The notes below the pieces were generated by a model. The model worked only from the letters and a program-made list of their open reading frames with translations, made no database searches and was not told the origin of the DNA. Positions 1 through 7,001 of a stretch of 27,610 nucleotides of DNA are shown piece by piece. This stretch comes from Chloroflexota bacterium. Its GTDB lineage: Bacteria > Chloroflexota > Anaerolineae > B4-G1 > SLSP01. Made by a program: the position numbers and the translations under genes. How positions within the stretch are numbered: the stretch's first letter is position 1; each line of letters opens with the position of its first letter. The stretch is from contig JAKJAB010000009.1 in NCBI GenBank assembly GCA_022707725.1, positions 1 to 27,610 on the forward strand, given 5' to 3'.

Positions 1-99
1 TACGCGATGCCCATTCTGGTCGACGCGCGCATCCAGGCACTCGAACTGGCTACCGGCAAAAGCGTGTGGACCTATCCTGCCACTGAGCCGGCGAAATAG
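1..99 (+). CDS. PQQ-binding-like beta-propeller protein, C-terminal end (partial)
   Basis: Only the last 32 codons are present, in frame 1 from the window edge to a TAG at 97-99. The segment ALELATGKSVWTYPA fits one blade of a PQQ-like/outer-membrane PQQ propeller (pattern L-x-T-G-K-x-x-W-x-Y), seen in BamB-like and quinoprotein-like folds. The final residues are Pro/Glu/Lys-rich and look like a tail. It lies 12 bases before yidC on the same strand, and the yidC ribosome binding site overlaps its stop codon, so the two are probably co-transcribed. What the full protein does cannot be judged from this piece. Confidence 0.6.
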   Translation, partial: YAMPILVDARIQALELATGKSVWTYPATEPAK

Positions 100-111
100 G
101 GAGAACGGACA

Positions 112-870
112 ATGTGGGATGTAGTGATTGTTAGACCAATTCTCAATACGATGCTGCTCCTATACAAATATCTGGGAGGCGAAACGATTATCGCTGTAGC
201 CTTGGTGACCCTGGTGCTGCGTATCCTGGTCACTCCCTTGATGCTGAAACAGCAGCAGGCCGCACGCAAGCAACAGGAACTGCGCCCTAAAATTACAGAG
301 ATCCAAAAGAAATACAAGGACGATCCCCAGAAATTGATGGAGGAACAGCGCAAACTAGGCCTCAATCCGCTGGGTGGATGTCTGCCCTCGCTGGTGCAAT
401 TGCCATTGATGATCGGCTTGTATCAAGCCATTATCCGCGCCCTGGCCAGCACGCCACTGCAAATGTTGGAACTGCCGCGTGATATTTACCGCTGGATTCC
501 GAGCTTCAGCTCGCTGATCCCTTTGAAGAGCCAATTTCTCTGGCTGGATTTGGCCCTGCCCGATCCTCTGTTGATTCTACCGATCCTCGTTGTCGCCACG
601 TCATGGTTCTATCAAAAGTTGATTACTCCCCCGGCTTTGGACGCGCAATCAGAGGCGATGAACAAACAGATGATGCTGATGATGCCCTTGATGATGGGGT
701 TCTTCTCACTGCAGTATGCTTCAGGATTGGCCATATATTTCCTGATCACGAACCTTATCGGCATCCTGCAATACTACCTTTTCCGCCAGCACTACACCTA
801 TCCCACGCCTGAGGCGACCGACAAAAAACCCGTCCCGCAGAAGCAGCCGCGAGCCAGCGCCAAATCGTAG
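112..870 (+). CDS. yidC: Membrane protein insertase YidC/Oxa1 family
   Basis: 252 residues, the short form without the large periplasmic domain of proteobacterial YidC. The family inserts membrane proteins, alone or with SecYEG. A first hydrophobic segment (about residues 22-42) contains the conserved Arg of the hydrophilic groove (LRILVTPLML). A charged cytoplasmic hairpin follows (about 43-85, many K/Q/E), then the family signature NPLGGCLPSLVQLPLMIGLY (about 85-104), a Met-rich segment near 183-200 and two further membrane helices. The tail is basic and Pro-rich, as is common for ribosome contact. ATG at 112 is preceded by AGGGAG (98-103). It is followed by jag after 17 bases, the classical yidC-jag pair often found near the replication origin. 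No rnpA or rpmH is visible just upstream; a beta-propeller gene occupies that place. Confidence 0.96.
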   Translation: MWDVVIVRPILNTMLLLYKYLGGETIIAVALVTLVLRILVTPLMLKQQQAARKQQELRPKITEIQKKYKDDPQKLMEEQRKLGLNPLGGCLPSLVQLPLMIGLYQAIIRALASTPLQMLELPRDIYRWIPSFSSLIPLKSQFLWLDLALPDPLLILPILVVATSWFYQKLITPPALDAQSEAMNKQMMLMMPLMMGFFSLQYASGLAIYFLITNLIGILQYYLFRQHYTYPTPEATDKKPVPQKQPRASAKS

Positions 871-887
871 CGACAAGGAGGTTGTGC

Positions 888-1847
888 ATGTCGCCAGAAG
901 AACCGGCATCCGAAGAATCGACAACGGCAGTTGTTGTCACCGCGTCTTCCGTAGACGAAGCGATCATCCTGGGATTGACCCGGCTGGTCTCCACCCGCGA
1001 TGAAGCTGATATCGAAATTTTAGACGAAGGCAGCCGGGGATTTCTCGGTATCGGCGCGCGTGAAGCCCGTGTGCGGGTCACACGCCGCGCTCCGTCAACG
1101 CTACCGGCGGCTCCACATCCTAAACCTGGGCCAGCAATCTCTGAGCCAAAGCCGGTAGCAGTGATGGGTGAACCCAAGTCGGTGATGCCCGAACCCACAC
1201 CCGCACCGGTGTTACCCACGTCTCAACCAGAGCCAGAAAAGGCAGTCCAGATCGTGTCGCCGGCTGAAGTCGTCGCAGCGCCAGAGCCGGTTGCGTCCGT
1301 AGAACCTGCGCCCACCCCCAAACTGAGACCGGTAGAATTGCAAGAAAAGCCCCGCACGGAGCGTCCATCCGGCGCTCTCGACCGTGCGCTGATCGAAAAG
1401 ACGGCCCTCGAAGTGGCCAAAAACCTGTTCGCCGGATTCAGCATCCAATACTCCGTGAATTGGGAACAAGAAGATCGCCCGGCTTTGTGGATATCGCTGC
1501 GTGGCAAGGATGCCGATATCATGGTAGGCCCGCACGCGCAAACCCTCGACTCGATCCAGTACCTGTTCCGCACCTTGCTGCACCGTCTGACAGAAGGCGA
1601 TTACAACGTCGTGCTCGACGCCGACGGTTACCGCAAACGCCGCCAGCGCAGTCTGGAAGCCCTGGCGCGCAAGATGGCCGATCAAGCCATCAAATCGGGG
1701 CGCAACGTGCGGATGAAACCCATGCCGGCCCACGAGCGGCGCGTCATCCACATGATCCTGCGCAAAGACAAGCGCGTGAAGACCGAAAGCTTCGGCAAAG
1801 GGCACGAGCGCGCCATCACGATCATACCCAACATCAAAGAGCCGTGA
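888..1847 (+). CDS. jag: RNA-binding protein Jag/KhpB (Jag_N-KH-R3H)
   Basis: 319 residues. The order is Jag_N domain (about 16-65, with the hallmark GSRGFLGIG), a Pro/Glu/Val-rich linker of about 90 residues, a KH domain (about 190-240, core GKDADIMVGPHAQTLDSIQY) and an R3H domain (about 255-319, MPAHERRVIH followed by SFGKGHERA). The KH loop reads VGPHA rather than the usual IGkrG, so it is somewhat divergent. The family binds RNA and affects cell elongation and division in Gram-positive bacteria. ATG at 888 was chosen because AAGGAGG (875-881) lies 6 bases upstream; a TTG at 882 would leave no spacing. The next gene starts with a GTG inside the stop codon (GTGA), so translation is probably coupled. 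Confidence 0.94.
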   Translation: MSPEEPASEESTTAVVVTASSVDEAIILGLTRLVSTRDEADIEILDEGSRGFLGIGAREARVRVTRRAPSTLPAAPHPKPGPAISEPKPVAVMGEPKSVMPEPTPAPVLPTSQPEPEKAVQIVSPAEVVAAPEPVASVEPAPTPKLRPVELQEKPRTERPSGALDRALIEKTALEVAKNLFAGFSIQYSVNWEQEDRPALWISLRGKDADIMVGPHAQTLDSIQYLFRTLLHRLTEGDYNVVLDADGYRKRRQRSLEALARKMADQAIKSGRNVRMKPMPAHERRVIHMILRKDKRVKTESFGKGHERAITIIPNIKEP

Positions 1848-2746
1848 TCAATCCGACCAGCGCGTCCATCGACTACCTGGTCATCGGCCACGTCACCCAC
1901 GACATCCTGTCCGATGGGCGGCGCGTGTTGGGCGGAACGGTTTCGTATGCGGCACTGACGGCGGCGGCGCTGGGACGCTCGGTCGGCATTGTGACGAGTG
2001 CCAGTGCGGACGCCGATCTTGCGCCACTCGACACGCTCGCCACCCTGGTGCGCTGTCCATCCCCCTCTACCACCACCTTCGAGAATGTCTACGTCAACGG
2101 ACACCGCGAGCAATACGTCTACACCCCTGCCGCGCCGTTGACGCCGGTTGCGATTCCTGATCCCTGGCTCAAAACACCGATCGTGCATCTCGGCCCCATT
2201 ATGCGCGAGTGCGATCCCGCACTGGCCGATTATTACGCCGGTAAAACCTTCCTGGGTCTCACCCCGCAAGGCTGGATGCGCAGCAGCGACGCGCGCGGGC
2301 ACGTTTTCCCCACCCCCTGGGTCGAAGCCGGACATTTGCTGCCGCTGGCTTCCGCTGTCGTTCTCAGCATCGAAGACATCGGCGGTGACTGGGACCTCGC
2401 CGCGCACTTCGCGCGGCAAACACGTGTGCTGGTGGTGACCTGCGGGTGGGACGGTGGCACGCTTTTCCTCGACGGGCGGCCCACGGCATTCCCAGCTGTG
2501 CCGGTGAAGCAAATCGATCCCACCGGGGCCGGGGACATTTTCGCCACGGCGTTCTTTATCGCGATGGCTTCGGGAGCACGGCCGCTGGCCGCTACGTCGT
2601 TCGCGGCATGCCTGGCGGCGCGCTCGGTTACGCGCGTAGGGCTGGCCTCGACGCCGCTGCCAGACGAAGTGGCCGCGTGTCCTCTCGAACTCAACCCTTG
2701 TGAAGGTTCAGGCGAACCAAAGGTTCGCACACCTTCGCAAGGGTAG
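1844..2746 (+). CDS. PfkB-family carbohydrate/nucleoside kinase
   Basis: 300 residues. It is a ribokinase-like kinase that phosphorylates a sugar or nucleoside, probably in the cytosol; the substrate cannot be told. The N-terminal part has the glycine pair of the substrate site (RRVLGGTVSYAALTAA, about residues 25-40). The C-terminal PfkB signature is DPTGAGDIFATAF with catalytic Asp 231. GTG at 1844 overlaps the jag stop by four bases; the frame stays open upstream inside jag, but that part shows no kinase homology. The last 17 residues (from about 284) are encoded by a nested palindrome at 2694-2744 and are Gly/Pro/Lys-rich, unlike the family's usual end. They look like a repeat that has extended the reading frame. 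parA follows after 14 bases. Confidence 0.85.
   Translation: MINPTSASIDYLVIGHVTHDILSDGRRVLGGTVSYAALTAAALGRSVGIVTSASADADLAPLDTLATLVRCPSPSTTTFENVYVNGHREQYVYTPAAPLTPVAIPDPWLKTPIVHLGPIMRECDPALADYYAGKTFLGLTPQGWMRSSDARGHVFPTPWVEAGHLLPLASAVVLSIEDIGGDWDLAAHFARQTRVLVVTCGWDGGTLFLDGRPTAFPAVPVKQIDPTGAGDIFATAFFIAMASGARPLAATSFAACLAARSVTRVGLASTPLPDEVAACPLELNPCEGSGEPKVRTPSQG
2694..2744. repeat. Nested palindromic repeat at the 3' end of the PfkB gene
   Basis: The outer arms are ACCCTTGTGAAGGT (2694-2707) and ACCTTCGCAAGGGT (2731-2744), complementary at 13 of 14 positions. Between them is a second perfect hairpin, GCGAACC (2712-2718) and GGTTCGC (2722-2728), with loop AAA. No T-run follows, so it is not a standard terminator. 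The right outer arm ends at the first base of the PfkB stop codon. A shorter relative, AACCTTTGCAAGGTT, lies at 23591-23605. It is probably a REP-like interspersed element; that is inference. Confidence 0.8.
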
Positions 2747-2760
2747 GAAAGACAACTGAA

Positions 2761-3573
2761 ATGACGCGGGTGTACACTTTCACCAACCAGAAAGGCGGCG
2801 TCGGCAAGACCACTACCGTAGTGAACATCGCTGCGGCGATGGCCGATTGGGGCCACCGCGTCCTGGTCGTCGACATCGACCCCCAAAGCAACGCCACGAC
2901 CTGCCTGGGGCTGGACTCGCGCACGCTCTCTTCATCCATCTACGATGTGCTGACCGGCGAGCAAAACGCAGGTGAAGTCATCCGTGGAACCCGCTGGCCC
3001 GGGCTGGACATCTTGCCCAGCGCGCCCGCTTTGGCAGGCGCCACCGTCGAGTTGAACCGTGCGGCAGATCCGCGTGAGCGAGGCGAACATCTCAAAAACG
3101 TGCTCGCCTCGATCACCGGCTACGATTACTTGCTCATCGACTCACCACCAAGTCTGGGCGTGCTCACCGTCAATGCCTTGAGCGCCGCCCAGGCGGTCAT
3201 CGTGCCTGTGCAGTGCGAATACCTGGCGTTGGAAGGGCTGGCGCAGTTGATGCGCACCATCACCCTGGTACAGCGCGGTCTCAATCCCGCGCTGATGGTG
3301 CGCGGCGTCGTCATGACGATGTTCGACAGCCGCACCACCCTCTCGCGGCAAGTCGCCGAAGAAATCCGCAAACATTTCACCGATCGGGTGTTCAACGCCA
3401 TCATCCCACGCAGCATCCGCCTGAGCGAAGCGCCCAGTTTTGGCGAACCGGGTGTCTTCTACGCGCCGCGTTCGACCGGGGCACTGGCCTACCGCGTGTT
3501 GACATGGGAATTGCTGCGGGGCGACGGCTACGCGCCGGATTGGACGCCCCCGGCATCGGCTTCAGAGGACTGA
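2761..3573 (+). CDS. parA: ParA/Soj-family chromosome partitioning ATPase
   Basis: 270 residues. It has the deviant Walker A NQKGGVGKTTT (residues 9-19, signature Lys 11 and Lys 16), the Walker A' motif VVDIDPQSN with Asp 38/40, and Walker B YLLIDSPPS with Asp 127. The end of the ATPase domain, RSIRLSEAPSFGEP, is typical of Soj-type chromosomal ParA rather than plasmid ParA with an N-terminal HTH. The family forms ATP-dependent dimers on nucleoid DNA and works with ParB-parS. No parB follows: an intrinsic terminator comes next and the neighbouring genes are on the other strand. AGGAAAG (2745-2751) upstream of ATG 2761 is a plausible ribosome binding site. It is the last gene of the yidC-jag-pfkB-parA cluster. 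Confidence 0.93.
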   Translation: MTRVYTFTNQKGGVGKTTTVVNIAAAMADWGHRVLVVDIDPQSNATTCLGLDSRTLSSSIYDVLTGEQNAGEVIRGTRWPGLDILPSAPALAGATVELNRAADPRERGEHLKNVLASITGYDYLLIDSPPSLGVLTVNALSAAQAVIVPVQCEYLALEGLAQLMRTITLVQRGLNPALMVRGVVMTMFDSRTTLSRQVAEEIRKHFTDRVFNAIIPRSIRLSEAPSFGEPGVFYAPRSTGALAYRVLTWELLRGDGYAPDWTPPASASED

Positions 3574-3586
3574 TACTCAGACAACG

Positions 3587-3624
3587 ACATCCGCCGGCAG
3601 GTAACCGGCGGATGTTCATTTTTG
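3587..3624 (+). terminator. Rho-independent terminator after parA
   Basis: ACATCCGCCGG (3587-3597) pairs perfectly with CCGGCGGATGT (3605-3615) around a 7-base loop. It is followed by TTCATTTTTG. It lies 13 bases after the parA stop, between convergent genes. On the opposite strand no T-run follows, so it appears one-directional. Confidence 0.9.
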
Positions 3625-3651
3625 CAAGCAAAACGATGCGCTCTGTTGCAT

Positions 3652-5142
3652 CTACTGTTGATAAATGTCGTAGCGCCGCTCGAAGAGGCGCATCGCGTAC
3701 TCGGCAACGTATTGGACATTCGGGTCGGGGCTGTCCAACAGGGGTTCAAGCAACTTGAGGTGCCCCTCACGGCCTACGTGCGTGAGGGTGAGAATCCCCA
3801 GAATTTGCGCCTTCGGATCGCCCTGGGTAATGGCTCGTTCCAACATCGCGCCGGCGGCCTTCCCCACCCCCAGTCCCGATCCCTGACTGGCAGCCCAGGC
3901 GATGAGCCATTCCAGTTGATCGATTTGTGGCGGCGGTAAAGCAACGGTTTTATCCTCGGCTTTCTCCTTCATTGTATTGAGCGCGATCTGCGCAGCCGAA
4001 CGCACCAGCCACTCGGAATCCTCGCGGGCCAGCTTTTCCAAGATTACAGTGGCCCAGGGTTGGTCGACACGACTCAATCCCTGCGCCACCGTACGGCGAA
4101 TCAGGAGCGATTCGCTATCTACGGATTCTTTGAGAACGTCCAGACCTTCGGGCGTCTTGGAAAGCGCCTCGGCATAACTGGGTAACAAGTGATCGTCGGC
4201 CTCCGACATCGTATCCCGCAGCAGGCGCACTGCGCCAGAGGTGCCTATATCGCCCAACGCTTCGACCGTAGCTTGCTGCACCTCGAGATCGGGGTCTTGC
4301 AACGCGCCGACAAAAAGCGGCATCTCCCGCGGCGATCCCGACCATCCCAATCCGCGGAGCGCCGCACTGCGGATGGCCGCAGAAGGCTGGCGCAGGGTTT
4401 GGATGAAAAATGCGCGTGCGCCTTCTCCGGCTGCGACCGCCAGGGCTTGCCCCACACGCAGCCGCATCTGCCGGTCGAGGTCAGAGTCGGTAAACGTTTG
4501 CGCCAGGACCTTCATCAAGGATTTTCGCCACGGGGCTTCGTCCGGCGCGATGGCACCCCAACGCGCTGCGCGCAGCAGGCTTGCCGTATCGCCATGCACC
4601 GTCGCCGTTTGGACCAGCGTCCGCACCAGCGGCGTGACATCTTCCAGGGCAGCGTAGAATTCCATCAGCAGCGTCCACGTTGGATCGCCCAGATGCGCCT
4701 TGACAATATCCGCACCGACTTCATCCTCCACGAGCGCCCAGGCCGTGAGGAAGTCATCCCAGATGTAGTGCGCCGGTACCCAGAACTTGCCATCGCGCTT
4801 GAGTAATTGCGTATCGAAGAGCATCCGGCGAATCGCGCCCTCAAGTTTGGGCGGCCGCACTTCCTCAGGAGGCAGCAACGTTCCGATCTGATCGTAGATT
4901 TCCTGTTGGGTGAACGCGCGTCCCTCCAGGCGATGCGTCTTGGCCAGGTAACTGAGGGCGCTGAGAGTGAGCACCCGCGCCTGCTCGACAACGTCGGCCT
5001 GTCCTTCCCCGAGGTTGGGCGTGGGGATACAGTGATCGAGAAAACGATCGAGGACATCGACCGGGCGCGTGGGAAGCTGCCGGGTGCGCAAATAGACCAG
5101 CACGCGGGTTCGAGCAACGAAGCCCCCGCATCCTCCGCCCAC
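3652..5142 (-). CDS. HEAT-repeat C-terminal part of a STAND-like NTPase (downstream of a frameshift)
   Basis: This open frame continues the protein begun at 6077. The meaningful part starts near 5122 with GFVARTRVLVYLRTRQLP; the apparent first codons just reuse the frameshift region. The order is a helical/winged-helix-like segment (to about residue 150 of this piece), then alpha-helical repeats from about 215 to 400 with the HEAT pattern: PSAAIRSAALRGLGWSG, then DLEVQQATVEALGDIG, then SEWLVRSAAQIAL. A last repeat-like unit, SPDPNVQYVAEYAMRLF, is near the end. HEAT arrays usually bind protein partners and often act as sensors in NACHT/STAND proteins. Restoring one G in the run at 5123-5127 joins both pieces into about 808 residues. 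Family membership is inferred from architecture. Confidence 0.75.
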   Translation of the reverse strand: MGGGCGGFVARTRVLVYLRTRQLPTRPVDVLDRFLDHCIPTPNLGEGQADVVEQARVLTLSALSYLAKTHRLEGRAFTQQEIYDQIGTLLPPEEVRPPKLEGAIRRMLFDTQLLKRDGKFWVPAHYIWDDFLTAWALVEDEVGADIVKAHLGDPTWTLLMEFYAALEDVTPLVRTLVQTATVHGDTASLLRAARWGAIAPDEAPWRKSLMKVLAQTFTDSDLDRQMRLRVGQALAVAAGEGARAFFIQTLRQPSAAIRSAALRGLGWSGSPREMPLFVGALQDPDLEVQQATVEALGDIGTSGAVRLLRDTMSEADDHLLPSYAEALSKTPEGLDVLKESVDSESLLIRRTVAQGLSRVDQPWATVILEKLAREDSEWLVRSAAQIALNTMKEKAEDKTVALPPPQIDQLEWLIAWAASQGSGLGVGKAAGAMLERAITQGDPKAQILGILTLTHVGREGHLKLLEPLLDSPDPNVQYVAEYAMRLFERRYDIYQQ

Positions 5143-6077
5143 TTCAGCACAGCGAAGGTTTCTTCTGCCGGTTCGACAGGTTCAGCGCCGAGTAATTCCG
5201 CCCATCCACGGTAAAGCGCCGCCAGCATATCTTTGCCGGAAGGCGGGATCAGTTCCAGCGATACAAATCCGGCTTCGATCAATGGGCCATAGCCCTCCTC
5301 GCCACTGGCGACCAGCCAACAGCTTTTGGGCAGGCTTTGTGCTACTTCGGCAAACCATCGCGCGGCGACGCGCCGCGTGTCGGGAGGCAGGCTTTCCCAG
5401 TTGTCGACGAGAATGAGCGAGGGTTCATTGCGCAGATGGGTAAGTATCCAGCGGGGAACCATCCCCTGCATAAACAAGGTTGCGAGTTCCACGAGTCTCT
5501 CGGCGGGTGACTCAGACTGCGCTTCGGGGAGATGCTTATACTGCGCGAGGTCGATCCACAAGGGGAAACGTTCGTAAGGGCGCTTCTTCGCACCGCGCGA
5601 CGCCGTGGATGTGGCTTTACTGTCTGCCGTCTGCCAGACCTGCATCGCCAGAGCCATCGTGCGCCCTGCAGCCCGTGGTCCGGTGATCACGAGTCGCGGA
5701 TGCCCTGCGGTGAGGTTCGCATAGCGCACTTCTAAAGGCTCGGCAAAGAGATCGTCGATCGTATCCGCCTTTGCCGGTAAAGGGGGCGGCGCAGCAAAGG
5801 TCGGGGGTTGAAAAATCTTCTGGGGATCCGCCGGTTGGAAAAGCAGCAGATCCTTCAGTTCGTTTTTCAGTGCGGTGACATAGCGTTCTTCCTGGCTGGC
5901 CTGCGCGCGGCTGCGCAGGTTCACCACCGGCGACCATAACTTGAGCGCGAATTCCTTGATCTGCTCGCGGCGTTGGTAAATCATGCGCGCGAGGATAAGG
6001 GCCATCGCAGCCCCGATAAGCGCCGAAGTGAGATCGAATCTCCAAGCGCGCTGTTGCAAAAACCCGCTAAACAGCAC
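4665..6077 (-). CDS. Membrane-anchored STAND/NACHT-like NTPase, N-terminal part (frameshifted)
   Basis: The frame starts at GTG 6077 with AGAGG (complement of 6084-6088) six bases upstream. Residues 15-34 form one transmembrane helix, followed by a basic stretch and a coiled linker with a Pro-rich part (about 90-102). The P-loop is GPRAAGRT (133-140), where Arg replaces the usual Lys. Walker B is LILVDNWES (221-229). Real homology ends near residue 318 (ALKWAEDAG); the rest of this frame, down to the stop at 4665, is out-of-frame Ser/Arg-rich sequence. The true continuation is the frame ending at 3652. The start is 3 bases after the stop of the upstream response regulator gene, so they form one operon. 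It could be a membrane signalling ATPase or a degraded defence-like STAND protein. The P-loop Arg may weaken nucleotide hydrolysis. Confidence 0.7.
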   Translation of the reverse strand: MLFSGFLQQRAWRFDLTSALIGAAMALILARMIYQRREQIKEFALKLWSPVVNLRSRAQASQEERYVTALKNELKDLLLFQPADPQKIFQPPTFAAPPPLPAKADTIDDLFAEPLEVRYANLTAGHPRLVITGPRAAGRTMALAMQVWQTADSKATSTASRGAKKRPYERFPLWIDLAQYKHLPEAQSESPAERLVELATLFMQGMVPRWILTHLRNEPSLILVDNWESLPPDTRRVAARWFAEVAQSLPKSCWLVASGEEGYGPLIEAGFVSLELIPPSGKDMLAALYRGWAELLGAEPVEPAEETFAVLKWAEDAGASLLEPACWSICAPGSFPRARSMSSIVFSITVSPRPTSGKDRPTLSSRRGCSLSAPSVTWPRRIAWRDARSPNRKSTIRSERCCLLRKCGRPNLRARFAGCSSIRNYSSAMASSGYRRTTSGMTSSRPGRSWRMKSVRILSRRIWAIQRGRC

Positions 6078-6080
6078 GCT

Positions 6081-6782
6081 TTACCTCTGTGTTTCTGGCG
6101 CTTCGATGACCAACCGGTAGCCCTGACCACGCTCGCTGACAATGCGTTTGGGGTCGCGTGGATCAGCTTCGACCTTTTGGCGCAGGTACCAGATGTAGAG
6201 CTTGAGGTAGTCGCGCCGGTTGGAATACTCCGCCCCCCACACGCGGCGGAGGAGCGTATCGTGGTTCACCGTCCGCCCGGAATCCTGAATCAGCGCCGAA
6301 AGCAACTGGAACTCGGTGGGCGTCAGGCTGACCAGCCGGTTATCCACCTTGACCTCATGCGTATCGAGGTTGACCCAGAGGTTGCCGGTCTGGAAGATCG
6401 TCTGTTCGCCACGAGCACGGCGCGCACGCGACAAGGCTGCCTTGACCCGGGTTACCAGTTCCTTGTAGCCAAAAGGCTTGACGATGTAATCGTCCGCGCC
6501 CAGGCCCAGGCCATAAGCGATGTTGTGCTCGTCACCTAAGGCGGTCAAGAAGAGCACCGGCACATCGGTGATGCGGCGCAAGGCTTCGTAGACGTGCCAC
6601 CCATCCATGTCCGGCATCAGGATATCAAGCAAGACCAGATCGGGATGGGTTTGCTGCGCCAAAGCCAAACCAGTTTCTCCGTTACTGGCAGCCTTGACAG
6701 TATAACCAGCACGTTCCAAGAGCAGTTGAACCAACTGCGCCAGGGCCTCATCGTCTTCGACTAACAAGATCATATCGTTCAT
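6081..6782 (-). CDS. OmpR/PhoB-family two-component response regulator
   Basis: 233 residues. The receiver domain (about 4-116) has acidic pair Asp10-Asp11, phospho-acceptor Asp 53 in LVLLDILMPDMDGW, the switch Thr in LFLTALGDE and the conserved Lys in DYIVKPFGYKE. The C-terminal winged helix (about 130-228) has SLTPTEFQLLSALI and RRDYLKLYIWYLRQKVE and ends with GQGYRLV. ATG at 6782 is preceded by AAGGAG; a longer upstream frame has no ribosome binding site and includes the leader. No sensor kinase is adjacent. The only histidine kinase in the window is at 20738, so this is an orphan regulator by position. It is transcribed with the membrane NTPase behind it, probably from the promoter at 6893-6920. 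Confidence 0.95.
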   Translation of the reverse strand: MNDMILLVEDDEALAQLVQLLLERAGYTVKAASNGETGLALAQQTHPDLVLLDILMPDMDGWHVYEALRRITDVPVLFLTALGDEHNIAYGLGLGADDYIVKPFGYKELVTRVKAALSRARRARGEQTIFQTGNLWVNLDTHEVKVDNRLVSLTPTEFQLLSALIQDSGRTVNHDTLLRRVWGAEYSNRRDYLKLYIWYLRQKVEADPRDPKRIVSERGQGYRLVIEAPETQR

Positions 6783-6883
6783 TGTGTGCTCCTTGTGGTG
6801 CAGATAAAATGATGCCTCATGACAGGAACGTGTCCCCGACAAGTCAGTCAACACGCCTGATCACATAACAGCGTATACCTCCA

Positions 6884-6901
6884 ACATATCTAATGATATG
6901 T
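6884..6901. promoter_or_regulatory. Perfect inverted repeat over the -10 box (candidate operator)
   Basis: ACATATC (6884-6890), spacer TAAT, GATATGT (6895-6901): a perfect 7+7 palindrome. It covers the -10 hexamer of the response regulator promoter, so a dimeric protein bound here would block RNA polymerase. Autoregulation is possible, but OmpR-type regulators more often bind direct repeats, so the binding protein is unknown. Confidence 0.55.
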
Positions 6902-6920
6902 AAGAATCGTAGTTTGTCAA
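6893..6920 (-). promoter_or_regulatory. Promoter of the response regulator-NTPase operon
   Basis: On the minus strand TTGACA (6920-6915), a 16-base spacer and TATCAT (6898-6893) match sigma-70-type consensus with one mismatch in the -10 box. Predicted transcription begins near 6886, giving a leader of roughly 100 bases before ATG 6782. The rest of the interval 6783-7001 shows no gene. Confidence 0.7.
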
Positions 6921-7001
6921 ACCAAAATAGGGGTATGGGGTTAGAAATTAACTATGATCAGGCTTCAGGTATGAGGTGCGTTGGTTTCACATTCCAGCCA
7001 T

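Noticed and set aside
1460..1843. In-frame extension of the PfkB gene upstream into jag
   Set aside because: This part is antiphase to the clear KH-R3H coding of jag, is Arg/Pro-rich and shows no kinase homology. The GTG at 1844 overlapping the jag stop is a better start.
5165..5190. Sequence in the NTPase gene resembling a TGAACCTGTCGAA-type interspersed repeat
   Set aside because: The match is short and no palindrome is formed. It encodes GAEPVEPAEE, which may be normal linker sequence. It is not strong enough to call.
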